Part shown: positions 1 through 10,071 of the stretch, piece after piece
Numbering within the stretch: position 1 is the first letter of the stretch
How the letters are laid out: the number at the start of each line of letters is the position of its first letter
Source: Hyphomicrobiales bacterium
GTDB lineage: Bacteria > Pseudomonadota > Alphaproteobacteria > Rhizobiales > NORP267
Length of the DNA stretch: 49,850 bases
Reading direction: 5' to 3'
Assembly: GCA_030688605.1 (NCBI GenBank)
Contig: JAUYJB010000039.1
Location: 1 to 49,850 of the forward strand
The notes under the pieces: model-generated
What the model was told of the DNA's origin: nothing
The model's input: the letters and a program-made list of their open reading frames with translations, nothing else
Database searches by the model: none
Program-made: the position numbers and the translations under genes

Positions 1-185
1 CCAGTTTACCGGGATGATTTTTCGCCGTGGCCCGGCGCGGCTCGCCGGGCGATGCGGTGCCTCGGCCAACAGCCGCCACACCGCCACGGCGCAAAAGAAC
101 CCGGCCTTCGGTGGGCCAAATCGGCCCACCGGGTTCGTTGCCGCGCTCGCCCGATATCCCGTATCGCGCGTCGCGGCCCACGCCT

Positions 186-244
186 GCCCGGATGAACCGA
201 CTTGGCCCATCGAATTGATCCCCTATAACCATGAACCGCTCTAG
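186..244 (+). repeat. Dispersed intergenic repeat, copy A
   Basis: This stretch of about 59 bases aligns with 42621-42680 with scattered mismatches and small gaps. Shared blocks, in order, are GCC-GGA, AACC(C)GA, TTGRCCCA, TCGA, GATCCC, ACC and GCTCTAG. The last bases overlap the stop codon of the helicase gene at 241. It has no coding potential that I can support. The rest of 1-185 also shows no gene I can defend. Judged by eye only. Confidence 0.5.
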
Positions 245-1491
245 GCGGCGCGCCGATCGAACCGCCGGGAGCGCCGGCGCCGTTTGCGGGTGCCCGGCGC
301 GGGCCGGCGCGAAGCGCCCTGATCCTTTTTGGCCGATGAGGCCACGGGTTCGACGGGCACCTCGCCGACAACGCTCAATGAGCATTTGATCAGCCGCTCG
401 ATCGAGCGCAGCTGCGGCCGCTCGCTGGGATCGCAGAACGAGATCGCGATGCCGGCCGCCCCGGCGCGGGCGGTGCGTCCGATCCGGTGCACATAGCTTT
501 CCGGTACGTTCGGCAGCTCGTAGTTGATGACGTGGGTCACGTCGTCGACGTCGATGCCGCGCGAGGCGATGTCGGTCGCGACCAGCACGCGGGAGCGGCC
601 CTCGCGGAAATTGTCGAGCGCGCGTTGGCGCGCGCCTTGCGACTTGTTGCCATGCAGCGCCACGGCGCCGACGCCGTCGTGCGCAAGATGCTTCACCACC
701 TTGTCGGCGCCGTGCTTGGTCCGGGTGAAGACGATCACCCGTTCGAAGCCGGGCGCGGCGAGAAGTTCGCTCAGCCGGGCGCGCTTCGCGGCAGCGCTGA
801 GGTGGTGGACGTGCTGCTCGACGCGCTCCACGGCAACGGTCTTGGCCGCGATTTCGACGCGCTCCGGCTCGAACAGGATCTCGCGGGCGAGCTTGGCGAC
901 CTCTGCCGGCATGGTCGCCGAAAACAGCAGCGTCTGCCGCTCTTGCGGCAACATCGCGACGATCTTCCGCACGTCGCCGATGAAGCCCATGTCGAGCATG
1001 CGGTCCGCCTCGTCGAGGATCAGATACTCGGTGCGGCGCAGGTCGACGTGGCCCTGATCGATCAGATCGAGGAGTCGGCCGGGCGTTGCCACCAGGATAT
1101 CGACGCCGCGCCGCAGCGCATCGACCTGCGGCCGCTGGCCGACGCCGCCCATGACCACCGCCTGGCGCATGCGCATGTGCCGCCCATAGGTCTTGATACT
1201 GTCGGCAATCTGGAGCGCCAGTTCGCGCGTCGGGGCGAGGATCAGCGCGCGCGTGCGGCGCGGGCTGGCGCGCTCGTCATCCTCTTCCAGGTTCTGTAAG
1301 AGCGGCAGCGTGAAGGCCGCCGTCTTGCCGGTGCCCGTCTGGGCGATACCCAGCAGGTCCCGTCCGTCGAGAAGCAGCGGGATGGCCTTGGTCTGAATCG
1401 GAGTGGGGGTCCGGTAGTTTGCGTCCTCAAGAGCACGCAGGAGCCGGCCGGAGAGGCCAAGCTCGGCGAAAGATGTAACTGTCACGTTCAA
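241..1491 (-). CDS. rhlE: DEAD-box ATP-dependent RNA helicase, RhlE type
   Basis: A 416-residue RNA helicase that would unwind RNA duplexes using ATP in the cytoplasm, probably in ribosome assembly or RNA decay. The canonical motifs appear in order: a Q motif near residues 26-34 (TPTPIQ), Walker A AQTGTGKT at 50-57, PTRELA near 87, TPGR near 136, DEAD at 160-163, SAT at 191-193, and [10 protein letters not shown] in the second RecA-like domain. The tail is short and very basic (Arg/Lys-rich), which is common in this family and likely binds RNA. The start is TTG at 1489-1491, preceded by AAGGA about six bases upstream; it gives the expected N-terminus just ahead of the Q motif. The family is certain, but RhlE against other DEAD-box subgroups is inferred from length and tail. 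Confidence 0.92.
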   Translation of the reverse strand: MNVTVTSFAELGLSGRLLRALEDANYRTPTPIQTKAIPLLLDGRDLLGIAQTGTGKTAAFTLPLLQNLEEDDERASPRRTRALILAPTRELALQIADSIKTYGRHMRMRQAVVMGGVGQRPQVDALRRGVDILVATPGRLLDLIDQGHVDLRRTEYLILDEADRMLDMGFIGDVRKIVAMLPQERQTLLFSATMPAEVAKLAREILFEPERVEIAAKTVAVERVEQHVHHLSAAAKRARLSELLAAPGFERVIVFTRTKHGADKVVKHLAHDGVGAVALHGNKSQGARQRALDNFREGRSRVLVATDIASRGIDVDDVTHVINYELPNVPESYVHRIGRTARAGAAGIAISFCDPSERPQLRSIERLIKCSLSVVGEVPVEPVASSAKKDQGASRRPAPGTRKRRRRSRRFDRRAA

Positions 1492-1860
1492 TGTTCCTTA
1501 TGCGCCGGGGGGACGCGCGCACAGCGGCGCGCGACAGGCCCTGGCCGTGTCGTCATCGTCCACGCGCACTTGGAACGGATGGGTTTTTTGGACTTGGGTC
1601 TCGAGACAATAACGCCCGGAAGCCCGGGGCGAATCGCGCGATCGCGAGAAGTTCTAGGCCACAGATGGGCCTTAAGGCCTTGAAAGTCAAGCCACACTGC
1701 GAAAATTCCAAAAAGCGGCTAAGGCCCGTCCGGAGTAGTTGCTGCGGAAAAGCGCCGTTAATAGGCCATGTCGTAACGCCGATTACGGTGACGGCATTCG
1801 CGTTCGCGCTTTTCCCGTCGCCGCGGGCATACTTTGTCTGCCGGACCGGCTGGACCCAGC
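1492..1860. other. Intergenic region upstream of the helicase gene
   Basis: This interval of 369 bases lies between era and the helicase gene. Short open frames on both strands have no recognisable family and no convincing ribosome binding site. It probably holds the helicase promoter and leader, but no clear -35/-10 pair stands out. Confidence 0.4.
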
Positions 1861-2787
1861 TCACTCATCCGGGAAATCGAGACCCATTTCGCGGTAGCGC
1901 GCGCGGTCCTCGCCCCAGCGCTCGCGCACCTTGACGAACAGGAACAGGTGCACCGGCGTCTCCAGGATTTTGGCAAGCTCAAGGCGCGCCGCGGTGCCGA
2001 TATCGCGGATGGCGCGGCCGCCCTTGCCGAGCACGATCTTGCGCTGGCTTTCGCGCTCGACATAGATCGTCTGCTCGATACGCGCCGCGCCGCCCTTGAC
2101 GGTCTTCCAGTCGGTGGTCTCGACGGTCGAGGCATAGGGCACCTCGTCATGCAGTCGGTCGAACAGCTTCTCGCGGGTGATCTCTGCGGCAAGATGCCTG
2201 AGCGGCGCGTCGGTGAGCTGGTCTTCGGGATAAAGCCACGGCCCGGCCGGCACTTGCTCCGCCAGATAGTCCCTCAGATCGCCGACGCCGTCGCCGGTCT
2301 TGGCCGAGACCATGAAGGTGCGCCGGAAGCAGAGCTTTTCGTTGAGCGCGCCGGCAAGGGCGAGCAGGCCCTCGGGCTTCACCAGGTCGATCTTGTTGAG
2401 AACCAGGATTGCCTTGTCGGCCATGTCCGAGAGCCGCGGCAGGATGGCGGCGGTCTCATCGTCGAGGCCGGTCGCCGCATCGACAATGAGCGCGATCAGG
2501 TCGGCGTCGGCGGCGCCCGCCCAGGCGCGCTGCACCATGGCCCGGTCGAGCCTGCGCCTCGGCGCGAAAATGCCCGGCGTATCGACGAAGACGAGCTGGC
2601 TTGCACCGTGCAGGGCGATGCCGCGCAGGGTGGTGCGCGTCGTCTGCACCTTGCGGCTGACGATCGACACCTTGGCGCCGGTCAGGGTGTTGACCAGGCT
2701 CGATTTGCCGACATTGGGTGCGCCGATCAGGGCGATAAACCCGCACCGCGGCGCGGCAGGCGCGGCCGCGTCCGGCGCCTCACTCAT
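1861..2787 (-). CDS. era: GTPase Era
   Basis: A 308-residue essential GTPase that binds the 3' end of 16S rRNA and acts in 30S subunit maturation. The N-terminal G domain shows G1 GAPNVGKSS (about 22-30), DTPG (69-72) and NKID. The C-terminal KH domain carries GKGGRAIRDIG. The frame is open further upstream, but the ATG at 2787 (MSEAPDA) is chosen because it overlaps the rnc stop by eight bases, as in translationally coupled rnc-era pairs, and gives the usual family length. It is the last gene of the lepB-rnc-era chain. Confidence 0.96.
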   Translation of the reverse strand: MSEAPDAAAPAAPRCGFIALIGAPNVGKSSLVNTLTGAKVSIVSRKVQTTRTTLRGIALHGASQLVFVDTPGIFAPRRRLDRAMVQRAWAGAADADLIALIVDAATGLDDETAAILPRLSDMADKAILVLNKIDLVKPEGLLALAGALNEKLCFRRTFMVSAKTGDGVGDLRDYLAEQVPAGPWLYPEDQLTDAPLRHLAAEITREKLFDRLHDEVPYASTVETTDWKTVKGGAARIEQTIYVERESQRKIVLGKGGRAIRDIGTAARLELAKILETPVHLFLFVKVRERWGEDRARYREMGLDFPDE

Positions 2788-3499
2788 CTTCGATCTCGTC
2801 CGGCTCCCACAGGCCGAGCGCGACGAGGCAGGCAGCGGCCGCCTTCTGTTCGGCGTTGCGCTTGGCATAGCCCTCGCCAAAGGCCGGCTCGAGCCCGGAG
2901 ATCAGCGCCCGCACCTTGAAGCGCGGCGCGTGATCGGGTCCGGTGCGCTCGATGACATCGTAGACCGGAGGCGGCATGCCGCGCCCCTGGGCCCATTCCT
3001 GCAGCGCCGTCTTGGCGTCGCGCCGCGGCCGGTCGGCGGCCAGCATGAGCGGCTTCCAATTGCGCGCCACGAAGGCGCGCGCGGCTTCAAAGCCGCCGTC
3101 GCGATAGATGGCGCCGATGACCGATTCGCAGGCATCGGCCAGGATCGCCCGCTTGTTGCGCCCGCCGCTTGCGATTTCGCTCTGGCCGAGGATCACATGG
3201 GCGCCGAGATCGAGCGCGCGGGCCACCTCGACGCAGGTCTCGCGGCGCACCAGGGCGTTGAAGCGGCGCGCCAATTCGCCCTCGTCGGCCTTCGGGAACG
3301 CCTCCACGAGCATGTCGGCGACGATCAGGCCAAGCACCCGATCGCCAAGGAATTCAAGGCGTTGATAATCGCCGTTCTTCTGGGCTTCGCCGGTGGCGCT
3401 GGCGTGGGTCAGGGCTTCCATGAGGTGCGTCTGCTGCCGAAACCCGTAGCCGAGCACCTCGGCAAGACGTTCCGCGTCGATTTTCGCCCGGTCGCTCAC
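2780..3499 (-). CDS. rnc: Ribonuclease III
   Basis: A 239-residue double-strand-specific endoribonuclease that processes rRNA precursors and structured mRNAs. The signature RLEFLGDRVL is at residues 47-56. Acidic catalytic residues are seen at E49, D53, D122 and E125 (ADACESVIGA). A C-terminal dsRNA-binding domain ends with the AEQKAAAA helix. The start is GTG at 3497-3499, and the lepB TGA stop abuts it directly, so coupling to lepB is likely. It overlaps era by eight bases. Confidence 0.97.
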   Translation of the reverse strand: MSDRAKIDAERLAEVLGYGFRQQTHLMEALTHASATGEAQKNGDYQRLEFLGDRVLGLIVADMLVEAFPKADEGELARRFNALVRRETCVEVARALDLGAHVILGQSEIASGGRNKRAILADACESVIGAIYRDGGFEAARAFVARNWKPLMLAADRPRRDAKTALQEWAQGRGMPPPVYDVIERTGPDHAPRFKVRALISGLEPAFGEGYAKRNAEQKAAAACLVALGLWEPDEIEDE

Positions 3500-4261
3500 T
3501 CAGTGCACCAATTTGACCAAGCGCTCCCAGCGAATGCTCCACGGCCATTTCCAGACCTGCCAGAAATAGGCATCCTCCTCGATGGAGAAGAAGATGATGT
3601 CGGCGCGTCCGATCAGGTTTTCATAGGGCACGTAGCCGACCTGCGACAGCACGCGGCTGTCGGTGGAATTGTCGCGATTGTCGCCCATCATGAAATAGTG
3701 GCCCTGCGGGACCTCGTAGACCGGGGTATTGTCGCTGAAACCGTCCGGCACCAGGTCGAGCACGTCATAGCTTGCGCCGTTGGGCAGGGTCTCGCGGTAT
3801 CGGGGAACCCGGGTCACGTTACCGTGGAGGTCGGTGGTCACGAAGTCGCCGACGCGCTCGCGCGGCACCGGATTGCCGTTGATGTGGACGATGCCGTCGC
3901 GCACCTCGATCTTGTCGCGGGGCAGCCCGATCACGCGCTTGATGTAATCGGTCTCATTGTCTCGCGGCAGCTTGAACACGACAACGTCGCCGCGCTGCGG
4001 CTCCCCCCCCCAGACGCGACCCGAAAACAGCGGCAGGCCGAAGGGTATCGAGTAACGCGAATAGCCGTAGCTGAACTTGGAGACGAACAGATAATCGCCG
4101 ATCAGCAGCGTATCCTTCATGGAGCCGGACGGTATGTTGAAAGGCTGGTAGAAGAAGGTCCGCACGATCAGCGCCAGGATCAGGGCGTGGATGATGATCC
4201 GCACCGTTTCGCCCAGCGAGCTCTCCTTGGCGCGCTTCGCCTTGCGCTCACTCATAAACAT
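3500..4261 (-). CDS. lepB: Signal peptidase I
   Basis: A 253-residue membrane-bound leader peptidase that removes signal peptides from exported proteins. One membrane segment lies near residues 20-37. The catalytic serine is S47 in the PSGSM box, and the general-base lysine is K109 in YIKRVIGLPRD. The conserved GDNRDNSTDSR box follows. Two ATG codons lie two codons apart (4261 and 4255). A GGGGA sequence upstream favours the first, but the second is equally compatible with the family. It sits directly upstream of rnc. Confidence 0.96.
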   Translation of the reverse strand: MFMSERKAKRAKESSLGETVRIIIHALILALIVRTFFYQPFNIPSGSMKDTLLIGDYLFVSKFSYGYSRYSIPFGLPLFSGRVWGGEPQRGDVVVFKLPRDNETDYIKRVIGLPRDKIEVRDGIVHINGNPVPRERVGDFVTTDLHGNVTRVPRYRETLPNGASYDVLDLVPDGFSDNTPVYEVPQGHYFMMGDNRDNSTDSRVLSQVGYVPYENLIGRADIIFFSIEEDAYFWQVWKWPWSIRWERLVKLVH

Positions 4262-4348
4262 ACGATCGTCCCCAAAAATTTGCCGCCAAGCCCATTGCCC
4301 TCGCTCCTATATCCGCTTGTCGCGCGGCAAGCAAACATCCTCGCGGAC

Positions 4349-4762
4349 TTATTCAGATTCTTCGGCGACCGGCCGCGCCTCTAGGATTACGAACGCTTGT
4401 GCCAGGGGGTAATCGTCGCTCAGGGTGAGGTGAATCTCGGCGACGTGGCCGGCCGGAAGCAGCCGTTCCAGGTGCATGCGCGCGCCGCCGCTCAGCCTCA
4501 GCGTCGGCTTGCCCGAGGGCAGATTGACAACCCCCATGTCGCGCCAGAACACGCCCTTGCGGATGCCGGTGCCGAGCGCCTTGGAGCAGGCTTCCTTGGC
4601 GGCGAAGCGCTTGGCGTAGGAGGCGGCGCATTCGCGCCGGCGCTCCGAGCGGGCACGTTCGATATCGGTGAAAACCCGGGTCGTGAAGCGGGCGCCATAG
4701 CGCGCGAGAAGACGCTCGACCCTGCGGATGTCGACGATATCGTTGCCGGTGCCAATGATCAC
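4349..4762 (-). CDS. acpS: Holo-[acyl-carrier-protein] synthase
   Basis: A 137-residue enzyme that transfers 4'-phosphopantetheine from CoA to apo-ACP, activating it for fatty-acid synthesis. Family residues visible are D8 in GTGNDIV and E57 in the RFAAKEA box; both bind magnesium in known AcpS structures. The start is GTG at 4760-4762. It lies upstream of lepB in the same direction with an 87-base gap, the usual alphaproteobacterial acpS-lepB-rnc-era order. Confidence 0.96.
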   Translation of the reverse strand: MIIGTGNDIVDIRRVERLLARYGARFTTRVFTDIERARSERRRECAASYAKRFAAKEACSKALGTGIRKGVFWRDMGVVNLPSGKPTLRLSGGARMHLERLLPAGHVAEIHLTLSDDYPLAQAFVILEARPVAEESE

Positions 4763-4772
4763 AGTCGCCCCT

Positions 4773-5342
4773 TCAGGACGGGTTGGCTTCGGGCCTGGTG
4801 GCGTTTGGCCTGTTGTTTATGACTTGGCGCCGGCGCCTTTGATAGAAGTGCACCATCGCCCGCACCGGAAAATAGAAAGCGATCGCGAACAGGATGCCCA
4901 TGGGGATGCCGGCGACGGCCATCGGCTTGATCAGCGGCCACAGCGCGTCGAAGGATTCGTTGAGCAGGCTCTTGCTGGCGTTGAAATGGAAGCTCGTCGA
5001 GACCGCTTTGCCGAGCATCCAATTGCCTACGTAGAAGGTGCTCGCCCAGATGGCGGGGAAGGTCAAGGGATTGCCGAGGAAGGTGCCGAGCGCGGCGCCG
5101 ATGAGATTGCCGCCGGTCACCCAGGCGACGATGAACGCCATGGTGAAATGCAGGCCGACGAAGGGGGTGAAGGAGACGAACACGCCGACGGCGACGCCGA
5201 GCGCAATGGCATGCGGGGTGCCCTTCAGCCTGAGGACCCGTTTGGCGAGATATTGCGAGGAACGCCGCCAGCCGCGCCGCGGCCAGAGCAAGGAGCGGAT
5301 CCGCTCCTTCAGTGCGGGTTTTTCGCGGCGTTGAAACAGCAT
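4773..5342 (-). CDS. DUF2062 membrane protein
   Basis: A predicted inner-membrane protein of 189 residues of unknown function. It shows the DUF2062 core: [20 protein letters not shown], then TPFVGLH, then [19 protein letters not shown], with about three hydrophobic segments and a basic tail. ATG at 5342 (MLFQRR) is preferred because family members commonly begin with this arginine-rich stretch. A GTG at 5393 would add 17 residues. It sits ten bases upstream of acpS, a position where many relatives carry pdxJ. The family call is solid; the role is unknown. Confidence 0.88.
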   Translation of the reverse strand: MLFQRREKPALKERIRSLLWPRRGWRRSSQYLAKRVLRLKGTPHAIALGVAVGVFVSFTPFVGLHFTMAFIVAWVTGGNLIGAALGTFLGNPLTFPAIWASTFYVGNWMLGKAVSTSFHFNASKSLLNESFDALWPLIKPMAVAGIPMGILFAIAFYFPVRAMVHFYQRRRRQVINNRPNATRPEANPS

Positions 5343-5503
5343 CGACCGGTTCGTCCAACTAGTGCTACGCGACGGCGCGGCGGCGGCAGGCACGTCCGAG
5401 AGATGCCTTCGGGCAGCTGCCCAAAATCTCCCGCGGTCCGGACGCTACCTTAGTGCGCGCGTTATAAAGCGACCCTTAATACCTGGGCAACTGCGAAACT
5501 CGG

Positions 5504-6085
5504 TCACAGAGCGCGGCTGCCCGGCTTGACCGCCCGGATCGCCGACAGCTCCGGCGGCAGGCTGTCGGCGCGATAGGTCGGAACGGCAAGCTCGGCAAGC
5601 GAGATCAGGTCGACCCCGATATCGGCGTCTCCCCCGGAGCGGTCGATGAGGCAGCAGCCGGCAAGCACCTTGCCGCCGGCAGCCTCAATCGCGGCGATGC
5701 ATTCGCGCGAGGACAGGCCCGTGGTCACCACGTCCTCGGCCATCAGGCAGCGCGCACCCTTGGGGATCTCAAACCCGCGGCGCAGCGTGAAGACGCCGTC
5801 CACGCGCTCGAAGAAGATCGCCGGGCGGCCGAGCTGCCGGCCGATTTCGTAGCCGACGACGATGCCGCCCAGCGCCGGCGAGGCGACCATATCGATCTCA
5901 TCGCCGAAGCGCGCGCGCACCTTGTCAGCCAGCGCCGCGCAAAGCCGCGCGCCGCGGCTTGCGTCCATCATCACCCGCGCGCATTGCAGATACACCGGGC
6001 TGTGCAGGCCGGAGGTGAGGATGAAATGGCCGGACATGAGCGCGCCCGCGGCCCGGAATTCATTGAGCACCTCCTCCCTGTCCAT
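5504..6085 (-). CDS. pyrE: Orotate phosphoribosyltransferase
   Basis: A 193-residue enzyme converting orotate and PRPP to orotidine 5'-monophosphate, step five of pyrimidine synthesis. The PRPP-binding motif is visible as [13 protein letters not shown]. The N-terminal FxxxGALxxGHFxLTSGLHS block matches the long alphaproteobacterial PyrE subtype. It begins with ATG at 6085, twelve bases after the rsh stop, so it is probably cotranscribed with rsh. Confidence 0.96.
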   Translation of the reverse strand: MDREEVLNEFRAAGALMSGHFILTSGLHSPVYLQCARVMMDASRGARLCAALADKVRARFGDEIDMVASPALGGIVVGYEIGRQLGRPAIFFERVDGVFTLRRGFEIPKGARCLMAEDVVTTGLSSRECIAAIEAAGGKVLAGCCLIDRSGGDADIGVDLISLAELAVPTYRADSLPPELSAIRAVKPGSRAL

Positions 6086-6097
6086 TCCTCCCCCAGC

Positions 6098-8383
6098 CTA
6101 TTCGATCAGCCGCTCGGCGGCGCTGACGAGCTTCTTCTTGCGCAGCTGCGAGATGATGCCGGTCAAATGCTTCGCGTCCCAGACCTCCAGGTCGATCAGC
6201 AGCTCGCGGTAATCCTGTGAGCGCGCGGTCATCCTGATATTGTCGATATTGCCGTCATGTTCGCTGATCACCTGGGCGATCTGGGCAAGGGAGCCCGGCT
6301 CGTTGATGGCGAGCACCCTGATGCGGGCCGGGAACCGTTCGGGATTATTCGGATCGATATCCCAGCGCGTGTCGAGCCAGCGTTCCGGGTGGTCCTCGAA
6401 GGCCTTCAGCGCCGGCGAGACAATGGGATAGATGGTAATCCCCTCCCCCGGCGTGAGAATACCGACGATCCGGTCGCCGGGAACGGCACCGCTGTCGGGC
6501 GCGAAACGCACCGGCAGGTCGCCCTTCAGCCCGCGGATCGGGATCGGCATATTGGCGTTCATCTCCCCCTTGGCCAAATTGGCCTCCGCCTTGGCGGCCT
6601 CGCTCCCGGTCTTGCCGCCGCGAGACGGAATACGGAATTTCAGGTTCATCGCCCGTCTCAGCCCGAACCAGCCCTCCTCCTTGCGGGTGCGGCGCTTCTC
6701 GGCTGGCCGCGTCTCCTTGTGATCGGGATGGACCGCCTTGAGCACGTGATCGGACGGCATCTCGCCGCGGCCGACGGCGGCCAATACGTCGGCAACCGTG
6801 TTGCGAGCGAGCCGGTTGAGGACCGCCTCGAGCCGCTCGTCGGAATAGGGCTTGCCGGCGCGCTCGAAGGCGCGGCTCACGATCTGCCGCCCGAGCCCGG
6901 CATATTGCGTCCGCACCGCCTCGCGGCTGGCGCGGCGGATATTGGCGCGCGCCTTGCCGGTAACCGCGATCTGCTCCCAGGCCGCCGGCGGGGTCTGTGT
7001 CTTGGAGCCGATAATCTCGACCTCATCGCCGTTGCCGAGCTCGCTGACCAGCGGCGCAATGCGGCCATTGATCTTGCAGCCAACGCAGGTATTGCCGATG
7101 TCGGTGTGCACCGCATAGGCGAAATCGATGGGCGTGGCGCCGCGCGGCAGGGCGATCAGCCGACCCTTGGGCGTGAAGCAGAACACCTGATCCTGAAACA
7201 GCTCAAGCTTGGTGTGCTCGAGGAATTCCTCCGGGCTGTCGCCCTCCTCCAATAACTCCAGAAGCCGCCGCAACCAGCGGTAGGCACTGGTTTCCTTAAT
7301 CAGCGCGCTTGGCTTGGCGCCATTGCCGCCGCCGTCGGCCGCACCGTCGGACAGATCCTTGTAGAGCGTGTGCGCGGCGATGCCGTATTCGGCGACGTCG
7401 TGCATCTCGTGGCTGCGGATTTGCAGCTCGACACGCTGATGGCCGGGGCCGATCACGGTCGTATGCAGGGAGCGGTAGTCGTTCTGCTTCGGCGTCGAAA
7501 TATAGTCCTTGAAGCGGCCCGGCACCGTCGGCCAGGTGGTGTGGACGGCCCCGAGCGCGCGGTAGCAGGCTTCGCGGCCGTCGACCATGACCCTGAAGGC
7601 GTAAATATCGGAAAGCTGCTCGAAGGAGATCGATTTGCGCTCCATCTTGCGCCAGATCGAATAGGGGCGCTTCTCGCGTCCCTTGACGACCGCCTCGACG
7701 CCCTCCTCGGCAAAGCGCCGGTTCAGCTCCGCGACGATCTGATCGATAAAGCCCTGGTTCTTTTCCTTGAGCGATTTCAGATGGTTGACAACCATCTTAT
7801 GGCCTTCCGGCGATAGCTCGCGGAACGACAGATCCTCCAGTTCCTCGCGCAGGCCCTGCATGCCCATGCGGCCGGCCAGCGGCGCGTAAATGTCCATTGT
7901 CTCCTGGGCGATGCGCTGGCGCGCGTCGGCGGGCATCGAGGCGAGCGTGCGCATATTGTGCAGCCGGTCGGCGAGCTTGACGAGCAGCACGCGGATATCG
8001 TCGGAAATGGCGAGCAGGAGCTTGCGGAAATTCTCGGCCTGTTCCGCCTTCTTAGAGACCAGGTCGAGCTTCTTGATCTTGGTCAGCCCCTCGACCAGGG
8101 CGCCGATGTCCGAGCCGAACAGCGTGTCGATCTCCGCCCGCGTCGTACCGGTATCCTCGATGGTGTCGTGCAGAAGGGCGGCGACGATGGTCGCGTCGTC
8201 GAGCTTCAGCTCGGTCAGGATCGCGGCGACTTCCAATGGGTGGGTGAAATAGGGATCGCCGGAGGCGCGCTTCTGAGTGCCGTGCGCCCGCATGGCGTAG
8301 ACATAAGCGCGGTTGAGCAGCGCTTCGTTCGCGTTCGGGTTATAGCGAGCGACGCGTTCGAGAAGCTCGTACTGACGCATCAT
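6098..8383 (-). CDS. rsh: Bifunctional (p)ppGpp synthetase/hydrolase, RelA/SpoT family
   Basis: A 761-residue stringent-response enzyme. Most alphaproteobacteria carry a single Rsh that both makes and degrades (p)ppGpp. The order of domains is an HD hydrolase (H48, H72-D73 and the LLHDTIEDT motif), a synthetase domain with FKDYISTPKQNDYRSLHT, a TGS domain with LPRGATPIDFAYAVHT, and a C-terminal ACT domain ending near RKKKLVSAAERLIE. The intact HD motif supports hydrolase activity. Two ATG codons are adjacent at 8383 and 8380, with AGGAGG upstream; 8383 (MMRQYEL) matches the start known in rhizobial Rsh proteins. It lies downstream of rpoZ and just upstream of pyrE. Confidence 0.96.
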   Translation of the reverse strand: MMRQYELLERVARYNPNANEALLNRAYVYAMRAHGTQKRASGDPYFTHPLEVAAILTELKLDDATIVAALLHDTIEDTGTTRAEIDTLFGSDIGALVEGLTKIKKLDLVSKKAEQAENFRKLLLAISDDIRVLLVKLADRLHNMRTLASMPADARQRIAQETMDIYAPLAGRMGMQGLREELEDLSFRELSPEGHKMVVNHLKSLKEKNQGFIDQIVAELNRRFAEEGVEAVVKGREKRPYSIWRKMERKSISFEQLSDIYAFRVMVDGREACYRALGAVHTTWPTVPGRFKDYISTPKQNDYRSLHTTVIGPGHQRVELQIRSHEMHDVAEYGIAAHTLYKDLSDGAADGGGNGAKPSALIKETSAYRWLRRLLELLEEGDSPEEFLEHTKLELFQDQVFCFTPKGRLIALPRGATPIDFAYAVHTDIGNTCVGCKINGRIAPLVSELGNGDEVEIIGSKTQTPPAAWEQIAVTGKARANIRRASREAVRTQYAGLGRQIVSRAFERAGKPYSDERLEAVLNRLARNTVADVLAAVGRGEMPSDHVLKAVHPDHKETRPAEKRRTRKEEGWFGLRRAMNLKFRIPSRGGKTGSEAAKAEANLAKGEMNANMPIPIRGLKGDLPVRFAPDSGAVPGDRIVGILTPGEGITIYPIVSPALKAFEDHPERWLDTRWDIDPNNPERFPARIRVLAINEPGSLAQIAQVISEHDGNIDNIRMTARSQDYRELLIDLEVWDAKHLTGIISQLRKKKLVSAAERLIE

Positions 8384-8506
8384 GCTGCCTCCTGCCCGAC
8401 ATATGGAGGCAGCACGGCAGGGCGGCAACTCGATTTCGTGCTTCCGCTTGCGCCCAATTTCCCCATCCCCCGCCGGGGGCGGGTCGCGCGCGGCCGCCGG
8501 CGGGCG

Positions 8507-8899
8507 TCAGCGTCCGGATTTGCCGCCGTCGCCTTCCGCAGCGACAAGACCTTCAAGCCCCTTCAGAAGCTCTTCCTCGCTCATCCGGTCGAAGACGACT
8601 TCGGCCTCGTCCTCGTCGCCGGCCTGGGCGCCGGGGATCACCGGAACCGCCACCGGCTCGGGCTCGTCGACCTCGACATATTTCTGCATCGAATGGATCA
8701 GGTCCTCGCGCACATCCTCCGGCGCGATCGTCGTATCGGCGATTTCGCGGAGCGCGACGACGGGATTCTTGTCATTGTCGCGGTCAATCGTGATCGGCGA
8801 GCCGCTGGAGATCGCGCGGGCGCGGTGGGAAGAGAGCAGAACCAGATCGAACCGGTTCTCGACCTTATCGATACAATCTTCAACGGTAACGCGCGCCAT
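8507..8899 (-). CDS. rpoZ: RNA polymerase omega subunit
   Basis: A 130-residue omega subunit that helps assemble RNA polymerase and forms part of a ppGpp-binding site in proteobacteria. The N-terminus [20 protein letters not shown] and the following SSHRAR block are typical. The acidic C-terminal extension is common in alphaproteobacteria. The frame is open further upstream, but ATG at 8899 is the family start, with AAAGG about ten bases away. It lies directly upstream of rsh, linking a ppGpp target with its producer. Confidence 0.95.
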   Translation of the reverse strand: MARVTVEDCIDKVENRFDLVLLSSHRARAISSGSPITIDRDNDKNPVVALREIADTTIAPEDVREDLIHSMQKYVEVDEPEPVAVPVIPGAQAGDEDEAEVVFDRMSEEELLKGLEGLVAAEGDGGKSGR

Positions 8900-9237
8900 C
8901 GGATCTGAGCCTTTTTTGCCGTTTTTTTGAAAGTGCAGCTTACTTAGGCGCATCCTTGAGGCGAATCAAGCCGATTCTCCGGCTTTTCGCCCATCCCGAT
9001 CGATCCAATGGGCTTTCCATGGACGGTATCCACGCGGCATTTGGCTGCCGGCACAGGCATAGACTTGCGTCGGTTTTCTCGTCCGTTAGCAGGCATCCGT
9101 GGATTGACAAAGCAGGTTCGGCGTGATCCAACCATGCCTACGAAATGACCAATTATTGCAGTTTACGTAAAGTATAAGATAATCGAGATTCGTTCACGAT
9201 TTCCGTCTATTAGACAAGGTTTCCTACGGCAATGAAG
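8900..9237. other. Intergenic region between rpoZ and folK
   Basis: This interval of 338 bases has no supported gene. The folK-proximal half is AT-rich for this genome. It contains the perfect palindrome TTTACGTAAA at 9162-9171, followed on the minus strand by a TATACT-like hexamer. The rpoZ promoter probably lies here, but no good -35 element is visible. Confidence 0.4.
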
Positions 9238-9792
9238 TTACGCTGCGGCGTTGATGACCTCCACAATCCGGCCGTCGGCCTGGCGTTTCAGCCGCAGCCA
9301 CAAACCGCTCGCGCTGTCGCCGGTGACCGGATGGTGCCACAGCGGCGCGATGTCAACGAGCGGGCGCACGACAAACGGGCGCAGATGCAGCCGCGGATGC
9401 GGAACGACGACGGCGCCCGGCCGCGGTACGGCGCCGGCCATGCGAGCAGGGTCGCGGTCAGGGTCCCAGCCCAGCACGAGCCGATGATAGGCAATGAGGT
9501 CGAGGTCGAGGGTCCGCGCGCGCCAGCGGCCGGCCCTAACCCGCCCGGCCTTCGCCTCGATGCGATGCAGGACCATGAGCAAGGCCGCCGGCGGCAAGTG
9601 GCTCCTGGCCGCAACCAAGAGGTTGACATAGGGGGCCTGGCGGCCGGGGCCGATCGGCGCCGTTCGATAGAAACGGGAGGTTCGCGTCACGGCAACGCCG
9701 CACGACTGAAGCGCGCGAACGGCTCTTGCAGCCGTCTCGACCGGCGTCCCCCACGGCCCATTTAGGTTGGAGCCGATGGCGATGAGGAGCAT
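9238..9792 (-). CDS. folK: Hydroxymethyl-dihydropterin pyrophosphokinase
   Basis: A 184-residue folate-pathway enzyme that transfers pyrophosphate from ATP to 6-hydroxymethyl-7,8-dihydropterin. The N-terminus has the typical IAIGSNL. The family signature RWRARTLDLDLI is at 89-100, with metal-binding aspartates D96 and D98. A late VPHPRLHLRPFV segment is also typical. The start is ATG at 9792. No folB or folP is adjacent in this window. It is divergent from the NYN-domain gene. Confidence 0.95.
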   Translation of the reverse strand: MLLIAIGSNLNGPWGTPVETAARAVRALQSCGVAVTRTSRFYRTAPIGPGRQAPYVNLLVAARSHLPPAALLMVLHRIEAKAGRVRAGRWRARTLDLDLIAYHRLVLGWDPDRDPARMAGAVPRPGAVVVPHPRLHLRPFVVRPLVDIAPLWHHPVTGDSASGLWLRLKRQADGRIVEVINAAA

Positions 9793-10071
9793 TATGTTTT
9801 TTTATACCTTTGGTAGCATTAATAAAAATGCATTGGTAAGCTCGGATGCGGCGGCAACGACGGCGATCCCCGAACAAGCGCGGAATCTAGCCATGGGCCA
9901 GGCGATCCCTGGTGCATTGGGCTTGGCCGGAAGGGCCGCGGTTGGGGAGCGCATGCGCACGGCACGGCAACGGGGAAGCTCGATTGCTCGACAAGGAAGC
10001 GCCGGTGGCAATTGCGGCGGATCGGACCGGCCGCTTCGGAGGCGCGAAATTGAAAAAGTGAGGCCAGCGGA

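Noticed and set aside
6-371. A 121-residue minus-strand open frame overlapping the end of the helicase gene
   Set aside because: It overlaps the helicase in another frame, is Arg/Pro/Ala-rich as expected from GC-rich shadow translation, and has no recognised domain.
2300-4384. A 694-residue plus-strand open frame
   Set aside because: It runs antisense across era, rnc and lepB, which are certain genes. Long antisense frames are common at this GC content.
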